Assembly: GCF_026626335.1 (NCBI RefSeq) | Contig: NZ_JAPNTZ010000002.1 | Location: 496,001-560,000, forward strand | Source: Paractinoplanes pyxinae | Lineage (GTDB): Bacteria > Actinomycetota > Actinomycetes > Mycobacteriales > Micromonosporaceae | Direction: 5' to 3' | DNA: 64,000 bases | In this document: positions 29,525-38,628 of the stretch, piece after piece | Position numbering within the stretch: position 1 is the stretch's first letter | How the letters are laid out: each line of letters opens with the position of its first letter | Program-made: the position numbers and the translations under genes | The notes under the pieces: generated by a model | The model's database searches: none | What the model saw: only the letters and a program-made list of their open reading frames with translations | What the model was told of the DNA's origin: nothing

Positions 29525-30319
29525 ATGAGACTGCGAGGCTCCGCGTACGCCGTCACCACCGCCGGCCTGGTCGCGGCCACCCTGTTCGCGAGTCCCGCGG
29601 CTGCGTTCGCGGCCTGGGACGCGGATGCCGGCACAGCCATCGCCGGAGCTCGGGCCGGTGAACTGCCGGCCGTGGGCATGCCTTCGGTCACGGCGCACGG
29701 CTCGTCAGTGACCGTCGACTGGCCCGCGTTGAAGGCGGCGTCGGGCGTGGCCGTGCGCGGCTATCGCCTGCTCCGCAGCAACGCCCTCACCGGGGAAACC
29801 GTCGCCGCCGAGCGGGGTTGTTCGGGCCTGCGCACCACGACCCGGTGCACCGAGGGCAGCGTTCCGCCCGGGCATTGGGCGTATGAGGTGACGGCGCTGG
29901 TCGGTGATTCCTGGCGTTCCGCCCCGGGCGTTGCCGCGCCCACGACGATCGCCCGGCCCGCCGTCGCGCCGCCGCCGGCCTCCCCGGCGCCGACCAAGCC
30001 GGCCCCCACTACACCGGCCCCTTCGACGTCGCCGACCCCGCCACCGGTCCCGTCCGCGCCGACCGAGCCAGCCACCCCGGTGCCGACCAAGCCGACCGAA
30101 CCGGCCACCCCAGCTCCGTCCTACCCGGTTTCGAAGCCGTCGCCGTCCGGCCCGGCGCCGTCATCGGAGCCGGTCGGGCCGGCGCCCACCGCGAGCACGG
30201 CACCGTCCGCCGAGCTCACGGAGGCGCCGGCCCCCACCTCTTCGCCGTCGCCGGCCGCTTCCCCGTCTTCGGCAGCTTCCTCGTCTCCTGCCGCCTCCGA
30301 GGCTTCGGACGCGGCCTGA
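29525..30319 (+). CDS. Exported protein with fibronectin III-like domain and Pro/Ser/Thr-rich tail
   Basis: 264 residues. Signal region about 1-30 ends in AAAFAAWDAD and then AGARAGEL, a leader like that of the preceding gene. A single beta-sandwich domain (about 50-140: VTVDWPALK, VRGYRLLRS, two cysteines, WAYEVTALVG) fits a fibronectin III fold. The last 120 residues are PAPTKPAP-like low-complexity sequence, typical of wall-spanning linkers. No sortase motif is seen. The stop is 5 bases from the convergent proA stop. Confidence 0.72.
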   Translation: MRLRGSAYAVTTAGLVAATLFASPAAAFAAWDADAGTAIAGARAGELPAVGMPSVTAHGSSVTVDWPALKAASGVAVRGYRLLRSNALTGETVAAERGCSGLRTTTRCTEGSVPPGHWAYEVTALVGDSWRSAPGVAAPTTIARPAVAPPPASPAPTKPAPTTPAPSTSPTPPPVPSAPTEPATPVPTKPTEPATPAPSYPVSKPSPSGPAPSSEPVGPAPTASTAPSAELTEAPAPTSSPSPAASPSSAASSSPAASEASDAA

Positions 30320-30323
30320 GGGC

Positions 30324-31571
30324 TCACCGTCGAATGTGGCCGTTGCCCGTCACGACGTACTTGGTCGAGGTCAGCTCGGGCAGGCCCATCGGCCCCCGGG
30401 CGTGCAGCTTCTGGGTGCTGATGCCGATCTCGGCCCCGAACCCGAACTCGCCGCCGTCGGTGAACCGGGTCGACGCATTGATCATCACCGCGGCCGCGTC
30501 GACCCGGGCCGTGAAGCGCCGCGTCGCCGTCACCGACTCGCTGACGATGGCCTCGGTGTGGCCGGTGCCGTAGCGGCGGATGTGGTCGACCGCGTCGTCC
30601 AGCGAGTCGACGACCGCCACCGCGAGGTCAGCCGACAGATACTCCTTGCCCCAGTCCTCGTCGGTGGCCGGCACGACCGCCGAGTCGTATGCCGCCACCT
30701 GCGGGTCGCCGTGCACGGTGATCCCGGCCTCGGCCAGCTCGGGCAGCACCAGCGGCAGGAACCGGTCGGCGATGGCCGCGTGCACCAGCAGCGATTCGGC
30801 AGTGTTGCAAGTGGACAGCCGCTGCGTCTTCGAGTTGACCGCGACGGCCAGCGCCTTCTCGAGGTCGGCGGCTTCGTCCACATAGACGTGACAGTTGCCG
30901 ACGCCGGTCTCGATCACCGGCACGGTCGACTCCTCGACCACGGTCTTGATCAGTGAGGCCCCGCCCCGCGGGATCAGCACGTCGACCAGCCCGCGGGCCC
31001 GCATGAGCTCCTTGACCGAGTCGCGGCTCGTGGCGTCCAGCAGCTGGATGGTGTCGGCCGGCAGCCCGCTGTCGGCCACCGCCTTGCGCAGCACCGAGAC
31101 GATCGCCGCGTTCGAGCTCAGCGCCGAGCCCGAGCCGCGCAGCAGCACCGCGTTGCCCGACTTCAGGCAGATGCCGGCGGCGTCGGCGGTCACGTTGGGC
31201 CGGCCCTCGTAGATGATGCCGACCACGCCGAACGGCACCCGCACCTGACGCAGCTCGAGCCCGTTGGCCAGCGTCGAGCCGCGCACCACGTCGCCCACCG
31301 GGTCGGGCAGCGCGGCCAGTTCCCGCAGTCCCTCGGCCATCGCCTCGACCCGGGCCGGGGTGAGCGTGAGCCGGTCGATCATCGCCTCGGACAGGCCGCC
31401 CGTGCGGCCGTTGGTCACGTCGACCTCGTTGGCGGCGACGATGTCGGCCGAGCGCTCGACCAGGCGGTCGGCCATCAGCAGCAGGGCGCGGTCTTTCTCG
31501 GCCCGGGTGGTGGCGGCGAGGTCGATGGCGGCCACGCGTGCGTCGGCGGCCTGCTGCAGGACGGTCGTCAT
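30324..31571 (-). CDS. proA: Gamma-glutamyl phosphate reductase
   Basis: 415 residues, full length for ProA. NAD(P)H-dependent aldehyde dehydrogenase fold with [34 protein letters not shown] and the catalytic cysteine in [11 protein letters not shown]. It reduces gamma-glutamyl phosphate to glutamate semialdehyde, the second step of proline synthesis. It lies 24 bases downstream of proB on the same strand, so the pair forms a proBA operon; proC is not in the window. Confidence 0.96.
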   Translation of the reverse strand: MTTVLQQAADARVAAIDLAATTRAEKDRALLLMADRLVERSADIVAANEVDVTNGRTGGLSEAMIDRLTLTPARVEAMAEGLRELAALPDPVGDVVRGSTLANGLELRQVRVPFGVVGIIYEGRPNVTADAAGICLKSGNAVLLRGSGSALSSNAAIVSVLRKAVADSGLPADTIQLLDATSRDSVKELMRARGLVDVLIPRGGASLIKTVVEESTVPVIETGVGNCHVYVDEAADLEKALAVAVNSKTQRLSTCNTAESLLVHAAIADRFLPLVLPELAEAGITVHGDPQVAAYDSAVVPATDEDWGKEYLSADLAVAVVDSLDDAVDHIRRYGTGHTEAIVSESVTATRRFTARVDAAAVMINASTRFTDGGEFGFGAEIGISTQKLHARGPMGLPELTSTKYVVTGNGHIRR

Positions 31572-31595
31572 GGCGTACCCCTAATTGGGTTTGAT

Positions 31596-32708
31596 TTAAA
31601 GGAGGACGAGGTCGTCGCGGTGAACGACCTCACGTTCATATCCCGGGCCGAGTTCGGCGGCCAAGTCGGGGGTGGAGCGGCCGAGCAGCGCGGGCAGTTC
31701 CACCGCGTCGTAATTGACCAGGCCGCGCGCGACCGGCGCGCCCGACCCGGCATCGACCAGGTCGACAGCGTCACCGGCGGCGAACGAGCCGTCGACCGCG
31801 GTGATGCCCGCCGGCAGCAGCGACTTGCGACGCGCGACCACCGCGGTCACCGCGCCCGGGTCGAGGTGCAGCCGGCCCCGCGGCGCCGTGGCGTGCGCGA
31901 GCCAGAAGAGCCGGGCCGTCGGGCGGTGCTCGGCCGCGCGGAAAAACGTGCCGACCTCGTCGCCGGCCAGCGCCGGACCGGCCAGGGGAGCGGCGGTGAG
32001 CACGACCGGAATGCCGAAACCGGTCGCTATGCGGGCCGCCTCGACCTTGGTCACCATGCCGCCCGTGCCGACCTTGGACTTGCTCGGCGTGGCGATGTTG
32101 ATGCCCTCGAGGTCCTCGTCGCTTTCCACGTACGCGATGCGGCGCGACGACGGATCGGCCGGGCTGCCGGTGTAGAGGGCGTCGACGTCGGACAGCAGCA
32201 CGAGCAGGTCGGCCTGCACCAGGGCGGCGACCAGGGCGGCGAGGCGGTCGTTGTCGCCGAAGCGGATCTCTTCGGTGGCGACCGTGTCGTTCTCGTTCAC
32301 GATCGGCAGCGCGCCCAGATCGAGCAGTTTGCGCAGCGTGCGGTAGGCGTTGCGGTAGTGCGTGCGGCGGGTCACGTCGTCGACGGTGAGCAGGACCTGG
32401 CCCACCGTCAGGCCGTGCCGGGCCAGGCCGGCCGCGTAGCGCCCGATGAGCAGCCCCTGCCCGACCGAGGCGGCCGCCTGCTGAGTGGCCAGGTCGCGCG
32501 GCCGGCGCGGCAGGTTCAGCGGGGCCAGGCCGGCGGCGATCGCGCCGCTGGACACCAGCACCACCTCACGCCCGCCCGAGGCGAGCCCGCCCAGCACGTC
32601 GACGAGATTGTCGACGCGTTGATCGTCGATTCCGCCGGAGGCCGTGGTCAGCGAGGACGAGCCCACCTTGACCACGATCCGGCGCGCACCGGTCACCAGT
32701 TCGCGCAC
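31596..32708 (-). CDS. proB: Glutamate 5-kinase
   Basis: 370 residues from the GTG at 32708, which puts the kinase start RRIVVKVGSSSLT about 8 residues in; an ATG at 32756 would add 16 residues of weak character. Amino-acid kinase domain with VSSGAIAAGL, NENDTV and GTGGMVTKVEAA, then a C-terminal PUA domain (VDGSFAAGDAVDL). It phosphorylates glutamate and is normally feedback-inhibited by proline. It is the first gene of the proBA pair. Confidence 0.94.
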   Translation of the reverse strand: MRELVTGARRIVVKVGSSSLTTASGGIDDQRVDNLVDVLGGLASGGREVVLVSSGAIAAGLAPLNLPRRPRDLATQQAAASVGQGLLIGRYAAGLARHGLTVGQVLLTVDDVTRRTHYRNAYRTLRKLLDLGALPIVNENDTVATEEIRFGDNDRLAALVAALVQADLLVLLSDVDALYTGSPADPSSRRIAYVESDEDLEGINIATPSKSKVGTGGMVTKVEAARIATGFGIPVVLTAAPLAGPALAGDEVGTFFRAAEHRPTARLFWLAHATAPRGRLHLDPGAVTAVVARRKSLLPAGITAVDGSFAAGDAVDLVDAGSGAPVARGLVNYDAVELPALLGRSTPDLAAELGPGYEREVVHRDDLVLL

Positions 32709-32768
32709 CGGCCAATTGTGCTCGGCCGTCCCGGCGGACCCGGGCCGAGATCCCATATCGTGGCCCGG

Positions 32769-33074
32769 GTGACACCGCAGGAGTACGTCGAAGAGGTGCT
32801 TTCACTCGTTGAGCGGATCCCCGAAGGCAAAGTCATGTCGTACGGCGCGGTGGCCGACGCCCTGGCCGAGCGCTCGGGTCGCAACTCCTCCCGGCTGGTC
32901 GGCTCGATCATGGCCCGGCACGGCGGCGGGGTGCCCTGGCACCGGGTCGTGACCAGCGCCGGCCGCATGCCACCCGGGCACGAGCAGGAGGCGCGTCAGC
33001 GGCTACTGTCCGAGGGCGTTCCGCTGAAGGGGGAGCACGTGAACATGGCCCTCGCCTCGTGGCGGCCCGAATGA
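32769..33074 (+). CDS. Alkyltransferase-like protein (ATL)
   Basis: 101 residues from a GTG. It matches the DNA-binding domain of O6-alkylguanine-DNA alkyltransferases, but the active-site PCHRV is PWHRV with Trp57, so it cannot accept an alkyl group. ATL proteins with this change bind O6-alkylguanine and flag it for nucleotide excision repair. It is divergent from proB and overlaps the next gene by ATGA. Confidence 0.9.
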   Translation: MTPQEYVEEVLSLVERIPEGKVMSYGAVADALAERSGRNSSRLVGSIMARHGGGVPWHRVVTSAGRMPPGHEQEARQRLLSEGVPLKGEHVNMALASWRPE

Positions 33075-33883
33075 GGTCCGGTGAACCCAGCCGTACGGCG
33101 ATGAGCGCGGCCCGTTATCGCGCGGCGCACCAAGTCGTCGAGAACGGCAAGATCTTCACCGACCCCTTGGCCGTACGCATCATCGGCCTGCCTGAGGAGC
33201 AGCTGCTCGCCGACGCGCCCCGGCGGGCGATGCGCGTGTTCATCGCGGCCCGCCACCGCTTCGCCGAGGACGCGCTGGCCGCGGCGGTGGCCCGGGGCGT
33301 CCGCCACCTAGTCGTACTGGGCGCGGGCCTGGACACCTTCGCCTACCGCAACCCGCATCCGGGCCTGCGGGTGACCGAGGTCGACCACCCGGACACGCAG
33401 GCCTGGAAGCGGGCGCGGCTCGAGGAATCGGGCATTCCGGCGCCTTCGTCGGTGACCTACCTGGGTGTCGACTTCGAGCGGGAGTCGCTGGCCGACCGCC
33501 TCGAGCTGGACGGTCCGGCCTTCTTCCTCTGGCTCGGCGTGGTGCCGTACCTGACGGCCGAGGGCTTCAGCGCGACGTTGCGGGTGGTCGCCTCCCGTCC
33601 CGGCAACGAGGTCGTCTTCGACTATGCGCAGTCGCCGGAACGGATGGCGGCGGCCCGGCGGGAAATGCTCGAGGCGCGGGCCGCGCGGGTGGCCAAGCTG
33701 GGCGAGCCCTGGCTGACCTATTTCGAGCCGTACGAGATCGCCGCCCAGCTGGCCGAGCTGGGGTTCACCGAGATCGAAGACCTGGGCCCGTCCCAGCTGG
33801 CGGCCACGTTCTTCGGCCGCACCGACGTTCCGCCGGACACGCCCGGCGGCCATGTTCTGCGGGCGGTCATCGCAGCCCGATGA
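33071..33883 (+). CDS. Class I SAM methyltransferase, TIGR00027/leucine carboxyl methyltransferase-like
   Basis: 270 residues from the ATG at 33071. The N-terminal TAMSAARYRAAHQ followed by VVLGAGLDTFAYRN (SAM loop) and EVDHPDTQAWKRARL defines this family, which is expanded in actinobacteria. SVTYLGVDFE and FLWLGVVPYLT complete the fold. Substrates are mostly unknown; polyketide and small-acid carboxyl methylation are reported for relatives. It is translationally coupled to the ATL gene and ends inside the convergent tetR gene (17-base overlap). Confidence 0.88.
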   Translation: MRSGEPSRTAMSAARYRAAHQVVENGKIFTDPLAVRIIGLPEEQLLADAPRRAMRVFIAARHRFAEDALAAAVARGVRHLVVLGAGLDTFAYRNPHPGLRVTEVDHPDTQAWKRARLEESGIPAPSSVTYLGVDFERESLADRLELDGPAFFLWLGVVPYLTAEGFSATLRVVASRPGNEVVFDYAQSPERMAAARREMLEARAARVAKLGEPWLTYFEPYEIAAQLAELGFTEIEDLGPSQLAATFFGRTDVPPDTPGGHVLRAVIAAR

Positions 33884-34544
33884 GGTGGGCGGCGCCGCGC
33901 ATCTGGAACTCGAAGAAGCCGCGCCGATCCTCGTCGACCGAGTTCTTGAGCTGGCCGAACAGCTCCGCGCTGACCGCGCCGCTCAGGTGGATGAAGGCCG
34001 ACATGGCCGCGCCGACCAGCCGCGGCGGCGCGCCCGGGGTGAACCTCTCGCCGACGGCGGCCAGCTCCTCGGCGTACCGGCCGGTGATCGGTTCCCGATC
34101 TTCGATCTCGCCGTTCTGGTACGCGTCGCGGACCACGGCCGCGATCAGCAGAACCACTCGGGTGGCCGGCCCGATCGTGTCCTGCGGCGCCTCGTAGCCG
34201 GGCACCGGGCTGCCGTAGATCAACGCCCATTGGTGCGGGTCGGCCAAGGCCCAATCGCGTACGGCATGAGTCAGCGACAGGAAGCGGTCGAGCGCGCTGT
34301 CGCCGGTCGCGGCCCGCTCCGCCGTCTCGCCCACCGAGTTGTAGGCGTCGATGATCAGCGCGGTCAGCAGCTCGTCGCGGCTCGCGAAGTAGCGGTAGAC
34401 GGCCGACGAGGCCATGCCCAGGTCTCGCGCGACCGCGCGCAGCGACAGGTTGGCCCCGTCGGTGGCGAGGTGGCGGCGGGCCACGGCCTTGATCTCTTCG
34501 GTCATCTCGGCCCGCACGCGGGCCCGCACTCCGGAAGCGCTCAT
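33867..34544 (-). CDS. TetR-family regulator with WHG-type C-terminal domain
   Basis: 225 residues from the ATG at 34544. N-terminal helix-turn-helix: EIKAVARRHLA then LSLRAVARDLGMASSAVYRYFASRDELL. The C-terminal region (HAVRDWALADPHQWALIYGSPVPGY) is the TetR_C_13/WHG domain. The intergenic region to the divergent reductase gene holds two copies of a 13-base palindrome, which are the likely operators, so it should repress both genes. The inducer is unknown. Confidence 0.9.
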   Translation of the reverse strand: MSASGVRARVRAEMTEEIKAVARRHLATDGANLSLRAVARDLGMASSAVYRYFASRDELLTALIIDAYNSVGETAERAATGDSALDRFLSLTHAVRDWALADPHQWALIYGSPVPGYEAPQDTIGPATRVVLLIAAVVRDAYQNGEIEDREPITGRYAEELAAVGERFTPGAPPRLVGAAMSAFIHLSGAVSAELFGQLKNSVDEDRRGFFEFQMRGAAHLIGLR

Positions 34545-34565
34545 GGAGACCAGTGTGCCACAACG

Positions 34566-34631
34566 AGAGCACTGCTCTTGCTTTTCGCTCGGCCGCGTGT
34601 AATCGTTGTTCTTGTTAGAGAGCACTGCTCG
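34566..34631. promoter_or_regulatory. Two 13-bp palindromic operators between tetR and the reductase
   Basis: AGAGCACTGCTCT at 34566-34578 has perfect arms (AGAGCA/TGCTCT). AGAGCACTGCTCG at 34619-34631 differs only in the last base. Their centres are 53 bases apart. One lies near the tetR start and one is 16 bases before the reductase ATG, overlapping the ribosome-site region. They are the probable binding sites of the adjacent TetR. Confidence 0.75.
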
Positions 34632-34646
34632 CAAAGGAGAACAGCA

Positions 34647-35576
34647 ATGTCGAACCACGTTGTCGTCGGCTCCGGCCCGATCGGTTCCACGATCGCCCGC
34701 CTCCTCGCCGAGCGGGGCGAGCGGGTCCGCATGGTCACCCGCAGCGGTGGCGGCCCGGCGCACCCGCTGATCGAGCGGGTCGCGGCCGACGCCTCCGATG
34801 CCCGGCGCCTCACCGAGCTCAGCCAGGACGCCGCGACCATCTACAACTGCGCCAACCCGAAGTACACGGAGTGGGAAAAGCTCTGGTTCCCGATGAACAA
34901 CGCCATGATCGCCGCGGCCAAGGCGGCCGGCGCGGTGTACGTCATCACCGGCAACCTCTATGTGTACGGGCCGCAGCCCGGCGGGCACATGGCCGAGAAC
35001 ACGCCCATGGCCGCCGTCGGCCGCAAGGGCAAGGTGCGCATCAAGATGTGGCAGGACGCGCTGGCCAGCGGGGTGCGCACGGTGGAGGTGCGAGGGTCGG
35101 ATTACGTCGGCGCGGGCGCGGTGGGAGTCTTCTCGTCGGTGCTGCTGCCCGCGATCAACTCCGGCCGGGCCGCCTGGGCGCCCGGCGACCCGGATCTGCC
35201 GCACAGCTTCACCTATGTGGGCGACCAGGCCCGCACAATGGTCGCGCTGTCCCACGACGAGCGGGCCTGGGGCAAGGCCTGGCACACGCCGACCGCTCCC
35301 GCCATCACCATCCGTTCGCTGGCCGACCGCTACTGCGCGCTCACCGGCCAGCCGCCGGTGAAGATCCACAAACTGCCGCGCTTCGTGATGCACACGGCCG
35401 GCCTGGTCCACCCGATGTCGCGTGAGCTGGCCGAGATGGACTACCAGTTCTACGGCCCGTTCCACCTGGACAGTTCGCACACCGAGCAGACCTTCGGCCT
35501 GGCCCCCACCAACATCGAGGTCGGCATCCGCGAGACCGCCGAGGACGCCAAGGCCATCGCCAACCGCACCATGTGA
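34647..35576 (+). CDS. NAD(P)-dependent epimerase/reductase, atypical extended SDR
   Basis: 309 residues from the ATG at 34647 with AAAGGAG nine bases upstream. Rossmann loop [19 protein letters not shown], then [23 protein letters not shown] and [12 protein letters not shown]. The usual YxxxK is replaced in part by the NLYVYGP region, as in other atypical SDRs of the epimerase family. Expression is probably TetR-controlled through the operators upstream. The substrate is unknown. Confidence 0.85.
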   Translation: MSNHVVVGSGPIGSTIARLLAERGERVRMVTRSGGGPAHPLIERVAADASDARRLTELSQDAATIYNCANPKYTEWEKLWFPMNNAMIAAAKAAGAVYVITGNLYVYGPQPGGHMAENTPMAAVGRKGKVRIKMWQDALASGVRTVEVRGSDYVGAGAVGVFSSVLLPAINSGRAAWAPGDPDLPHSFTYVGDQARTMVALSHDERAWGKAWHTPTAPAITIRSLADRYCALTGQPPVKIHKLPRFVMHTAGLVHPMSRELAEMDYQFYGPFHLDSSHTEQTFGLAPTNIEVGIRETAEDAKAIANRTM

Positions 35577-35625
35577 CATCCGGTCGTTCGCGCGAGGCAC
35601 GCCACACGTGGCGCCGCCTCGCGCC

Positions 35626-35774
35626 GCGTTTTCCCGCGCCGCGTTTTCCCGCGCCGCGTTTTCCCGCGCCGCGTTTTCCCGCGCCGCGTTTTCCCGCGCC
35701 GGGCTTTCCCGCGCCGCACTCTTCCGCGCCGGGCTTTCCCGCGCCGCACTCTCCCGCGCCGCTTTTCCCGCGCC
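35626..35774. repeat. 15-bp tandem repeat, ten units
   Basis: Units of GCGTTTTCCCGCGCC: the first five (35626-35700) are identical, the next four are variants (GGGCTTTCC-, GCACTCTTC-, GCACTCTCC- types) and the tenth lacks one base. They lie between convergent stop codons, 49 bases after the reductase gene and 12 before the gamma-glutamyltransferase end. Confidence 0.93.
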
Positions 35775-35786
35775 GCGCTTGTCGCC

Positions 35787-37178
35787 TCAGAGAAGCAGGC
35801 CGACGCCGTCGCGGCGGGGATCGCCCGCCGCGCCGGCCTGACCGACCGCTGTGACCCCGCCGAAGTAGTGATTGAGCCCCGGCCACTGGTTGATCTGCCA
35901 CCCGGCCGCGGCCAGCGCGCCCAGCTCGTCCCGGGGGTAGCCGGGCTCGACGTGCACCGTGTCGCCCACGACATGGAAGCGGGGACGCCCGATCGCCTTG
36001 GTCATGTCGAGCCCGTCGGCCAGCACCCCGAGCAGCGTGTCGACCAGCGCGGTGCGGATCCGGCTGGCCCCGGCCGACCCGGCCGCCACCGCGAGCTCGC
36101 CCTCGGGCGAGATCACCACCAGCGGGCACATGTTCGACGACATCCGCCGACCGGGCACCATGTCGTCAGTGACCAGCTCACCCTCGCCCAGCATCGAGTT
36201 GAGGTTGATGCCGAGCCCGGGCAGCCAGACCCCCGAGCCCAGGCCGAGGGTCGTCGTGATCACACACGCATTCCCGTCCGAGTCGACAACCGAGACGTTA
36301 GTGGTGTCCCCGATCTTCTGCCGCCCCTGGTCGCGCAGGGCCTCGGCCACCCCGAGCACCCGGCCCGGCCGGGACAGGTCGCCCGGCAGCCCGGCGATCG
36401 TGTCCACCGTGCGGTTGAGGTCGTGCCGCGCCAGCACCCGGTGCCCGGCCAGCGTCGCGTGGTCGACCGGGGTCTCGAGCACCCGGTAGCCGGCCAGATC
36501 CTGCGGCCCGAGGCAACCCCCGGCGGTCCGGACCGCGTCGACCATGATCGTGGCCAGCTCACCGGTGTAGAAAACTTGCGGCCCAGCCTCGGCCAGCATG
36601 GTCAGCGCCCGATCGAGTCCATCGTGGAACAGCAGGTCGCCGCCCTGGAGCCGGCGCCCATTGGGCGTATAAACCGACGCGCCCTCGCCCCACGCCAGCG
36701 CCGGCGCGCACGAGTCGAGCGTCTGCGCGTGCGCGGCCGGCACCGCGACGCCCCCCGCCGCCAGTTCGATCGCCGGCCGCACGACCTCCGCCCACGGCAG
36801 CCGCCCCCAGCGCCGGTGCACCTCGCCGCAGCCGGCCGGCACCCCCGGCACCGCGACGCTGGCCCCGCCGATCGAATAGACCTGCGGCATGCCCCCGAAG
36901 AAGACGTCCACCGCCACCATCGGTCCTGCCTCGAGATCACCGTCGGTGCCCGGCACCGAGACGAAGAAGTCGAGACAGGTGGCCCGGCCGGTGCCCGCGT
37001 CGAAGTACGTCGCGAACCCGCCGCCACCCAGTCCGGTGTAGATCGTCTCGGCGGCACAGCAAGCCAGCACTGCCGCGACGGCCGCATCCGCCGCCGTGCC
37101 TCCGTCCCGCAGGACTCGCAGCCCCGCCTCGGCCGTGGCCGGGTGGCTGGCGGCGACCCCGGCCGCAACCTTTTTCAT
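35787..37178 (-). CDS. Gamma-glutamyltransferase-family protein
   Basis: 463 residues from the ATG at 37178 ([19 protein letters not shown], the usual family start). An upstream ATG at 37229 would overlap the divergent start. The Ntn-hydrolase maturation site is DTTNVSVVD; Thr292 is the expected autocatalytic cleavage point and nucleophile, with Asn where glutathione-type enzymes have His. A GLGGGGF motif lies near residue 50, and SSNMCPLVV near 355. No signal peptide is visible, unlike classical exported GGT. It may act on other gamma-glutamyl amides or acyl substrates. Confidence 0.88.
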   Translation of the reverse strand: MKKVAAGVAASHPATAEAGLRVLRDGGTAADAAVAAVLACCAAETIYTGLGGGGFATYFDAGTGRATCLDFFVSVPGTDGDLEAGPMVAVDVFFGGMPQVYSIGGASVAVPGVPAGCGEVHRRWGRLPWAEVVRPAIELAAGGVAVPAAHAQTLDSCAPALAWGEGASVYTPNGRRLQGGDLLFHDGLDRALTMLAEAGPQVFYTGELATIMVDAVRTAGGCLGPQDLAGYRVLETPVDHATLAGHRVLARHDLNRTVDTIAGLPGDLSRPGRVLGVAEALRDQGRQKIGDTTNVSVVDSDGNACVITTTLGLGSGVWLPGLGINLNSMLGEGELVTDDMVPGRRMSSNMCPLVVISPEGELAVAAGSAGASRIRTALVDTLLGVLADGLDMTKAIGRPRFHVVGDTVHVEPGYPRDELGALAAAGWQINQWPGLNHYFGGVTAVGQAGAAGDPRRDGVGLLL

Positions 37179-37227
37179 CTGGCGAAGCGTAGGCGTCAAC
37201 CCAAGATCATGGTTACCATCCGCGTTC

Positions 37228-38556
37228 ATGACGACCGCTGATCCCTCTCCCGGCGTACGGGCGGCGGCCGCCCTGCCACGTCGTGTTTTGGCGGGATATT
37301 CCCTGGGTTCGCTGGTCACGGGCGCCTTCGGCACCGTGCCGGGATTGCTCTTGCTGCCCTATCTGACCGATACGTTAGGTGTGGCGGCGGGCGTGGCGGG
37401 CCTGCTCGTGCTGCTACCGAAAGCCTGGGACGTGCTGGTCAACCCTGTCGCGGGCCGGATCTCGGACCGTCGCGGCGACCGGCGCCCCTTTCTGCTCGTC
37501 GCCGGTCTGCTGCTGGCCGTTCTCTTCGCCGCGATCTTCGCCGGGCCGGTGGGCAGCGGCGCCGGCGCGGGCGCCTATGTCGCCCTCGCCTTCCTGGCCG
37601 CCGCCACCGCGTACGCGTTCTTCCAGGTGCCCTACGTCGCGATGCCGGCCGAGCTGACCGACGGTTACGCGGAGCGCACGCGCCTGATGACCTGGCGGGT
37701 GGCCGTGCTGGCGCTGGCCATCCTCATCTCGGGCGCGCTCGCCCCGCTGGTCGTCGAGCAGACCGGCGGCGGCCTGGCCGGCCACCGCTGGTCCGGCGTC
37801 TTTGTCGGCGCGCTCATCGTGGTGGGCACGCTCGGCGTCTATTTCGGCACGCGCTCGGCCGACTCGCGCTCGGTCGAGGCGGTGGAGCCCGACCTGCGGA
37901 CTCAGCTGCGGGTCGCGGTGGCCAACGGTCCTTTCCGGGCACTGCTGCTCCTCTGGATCATCCAGGCCGTCGGCATCGGCACGATGCTCGCCGGCGTCCA
38001 GTACTTCGCCGACCACGTCGTCGGACGTGAGTCGGGCGCCACCTTCCTCTTCGCCGCCTTCGTCGGGCCGGCCCTGCTGGTCATGCCACTGTGGAGCCGT
38101 GTCGGCCACCGCGTCGGCAAGCCCGGCTCGCTGGCCGCCGGTTCGCTGCTCTTCGCGGCCGGCGCCCTCGCTCTGCTGGCCGCACCGGCTCTGCCCCCGG
38201 TCGCCGTCTATCTGCTCGTGGCGGTGATCGGCGTCGGCTATGCCGGCCAGCAGGTCTTCGCGATGGCGATGCTGCCGGACTGCATCGCCTACGACACCGA
38301 GCGGACGGGCCGCCGCCAGGCCGGCGTCTTCACCGGTCTGTGGACGGCGGGGGAGACGCTCGGGCTGGCGCTCGGCCCCGGTCTTTACGCATTGGTCCTC
38401 CAGATCTTCGGGTACGTCTCGTCGTCGACCGGTGAGGCCGCCACCCAGGACGACACCGCGCGGCTCGGCGTGCTGCTCGGCTTCACCGTGCTGCCGGCCG
38501 TGCTGGTCGGCTCCGCGGTCGTCCTATTACGCGCCTATCGGGACGTCACCCGATAG
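37228..38556 (+). CDS. GPH-type (MelB-like) MFS transporter
   Basis: 442 residues, about twelve membrane segments. Motifs PYLTDTLGV, KAWDVLVNPVAGRISDR and FFQVPYVAMPAELTDGYAERTRLM are characteristic of the glycoside-pentoside-hexuronide cation symporters, and MLPDCIAYDTERTGRRQAGVF matches the late cytoplasmic loop. The start overlaps the putative upstream start of the divergent GGT gene. The substrate, a sugar or lipid-like cargo, is unknown. Confidence 0.88.
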   Translation: MTTADPSPGVRAAAALPRRVLAGYSLGSLVTGAFGTVPGLLLLPYLTDTLGVAAGVAGLLVLLPKAWDVLVNPVAGRISDRRGDRRPFLLVAGLLLAVLFAAIFAGPVGSGAGAGAYVALAFLAAATAYAFFQVPYVAMPAELTDGYAERTRLMTWRVAVLALAILISGALAPLVVEQTGGGLAGHRWSGVFVGALIVVGTLGVYFGTRSADSRSVEAVEPDLRTQLRVAVANGPFRALLLLWIIQAVGIGTMLAGVQYFADHVVGRESGATFLFAAFVGPALLVMPLWSRVGHRVGKPGSLAAGSLLFAAGALALLAAPALPPVAVYLLVAVIGVGYAGQQVFAMAMLPDCIAYDTERTGRRQAGVFTGLWTAGETLGLALGPGLYALVLQIFGYVSSSTGEAATQDDTARLGVLLGFTVLPAVLVGSAVVLLRAYRDVTR

Positions 38557-38628
38557 CGCCATCGGTACTGCCCCGACCCAGTACCTTCGTCGGTCCCCGC
38601 CCCCGGCAAGGTCAGCTAGGTTTCTCGC

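Noticed and set aside
33867..35600. Long minus-strand reading frame extending from the TetR gene through the reductase gene
   Set aside because: It is a GC-rich shadow of the plus-strand reductase; the TetR protein clearly starts at 34544.
35626..35774. Repeat array as a possible CRISPR or replication iteron set
   Set aside because: The 15-bp units are directly adjacent without spacers, and no replication gene or AT-rich region is near.
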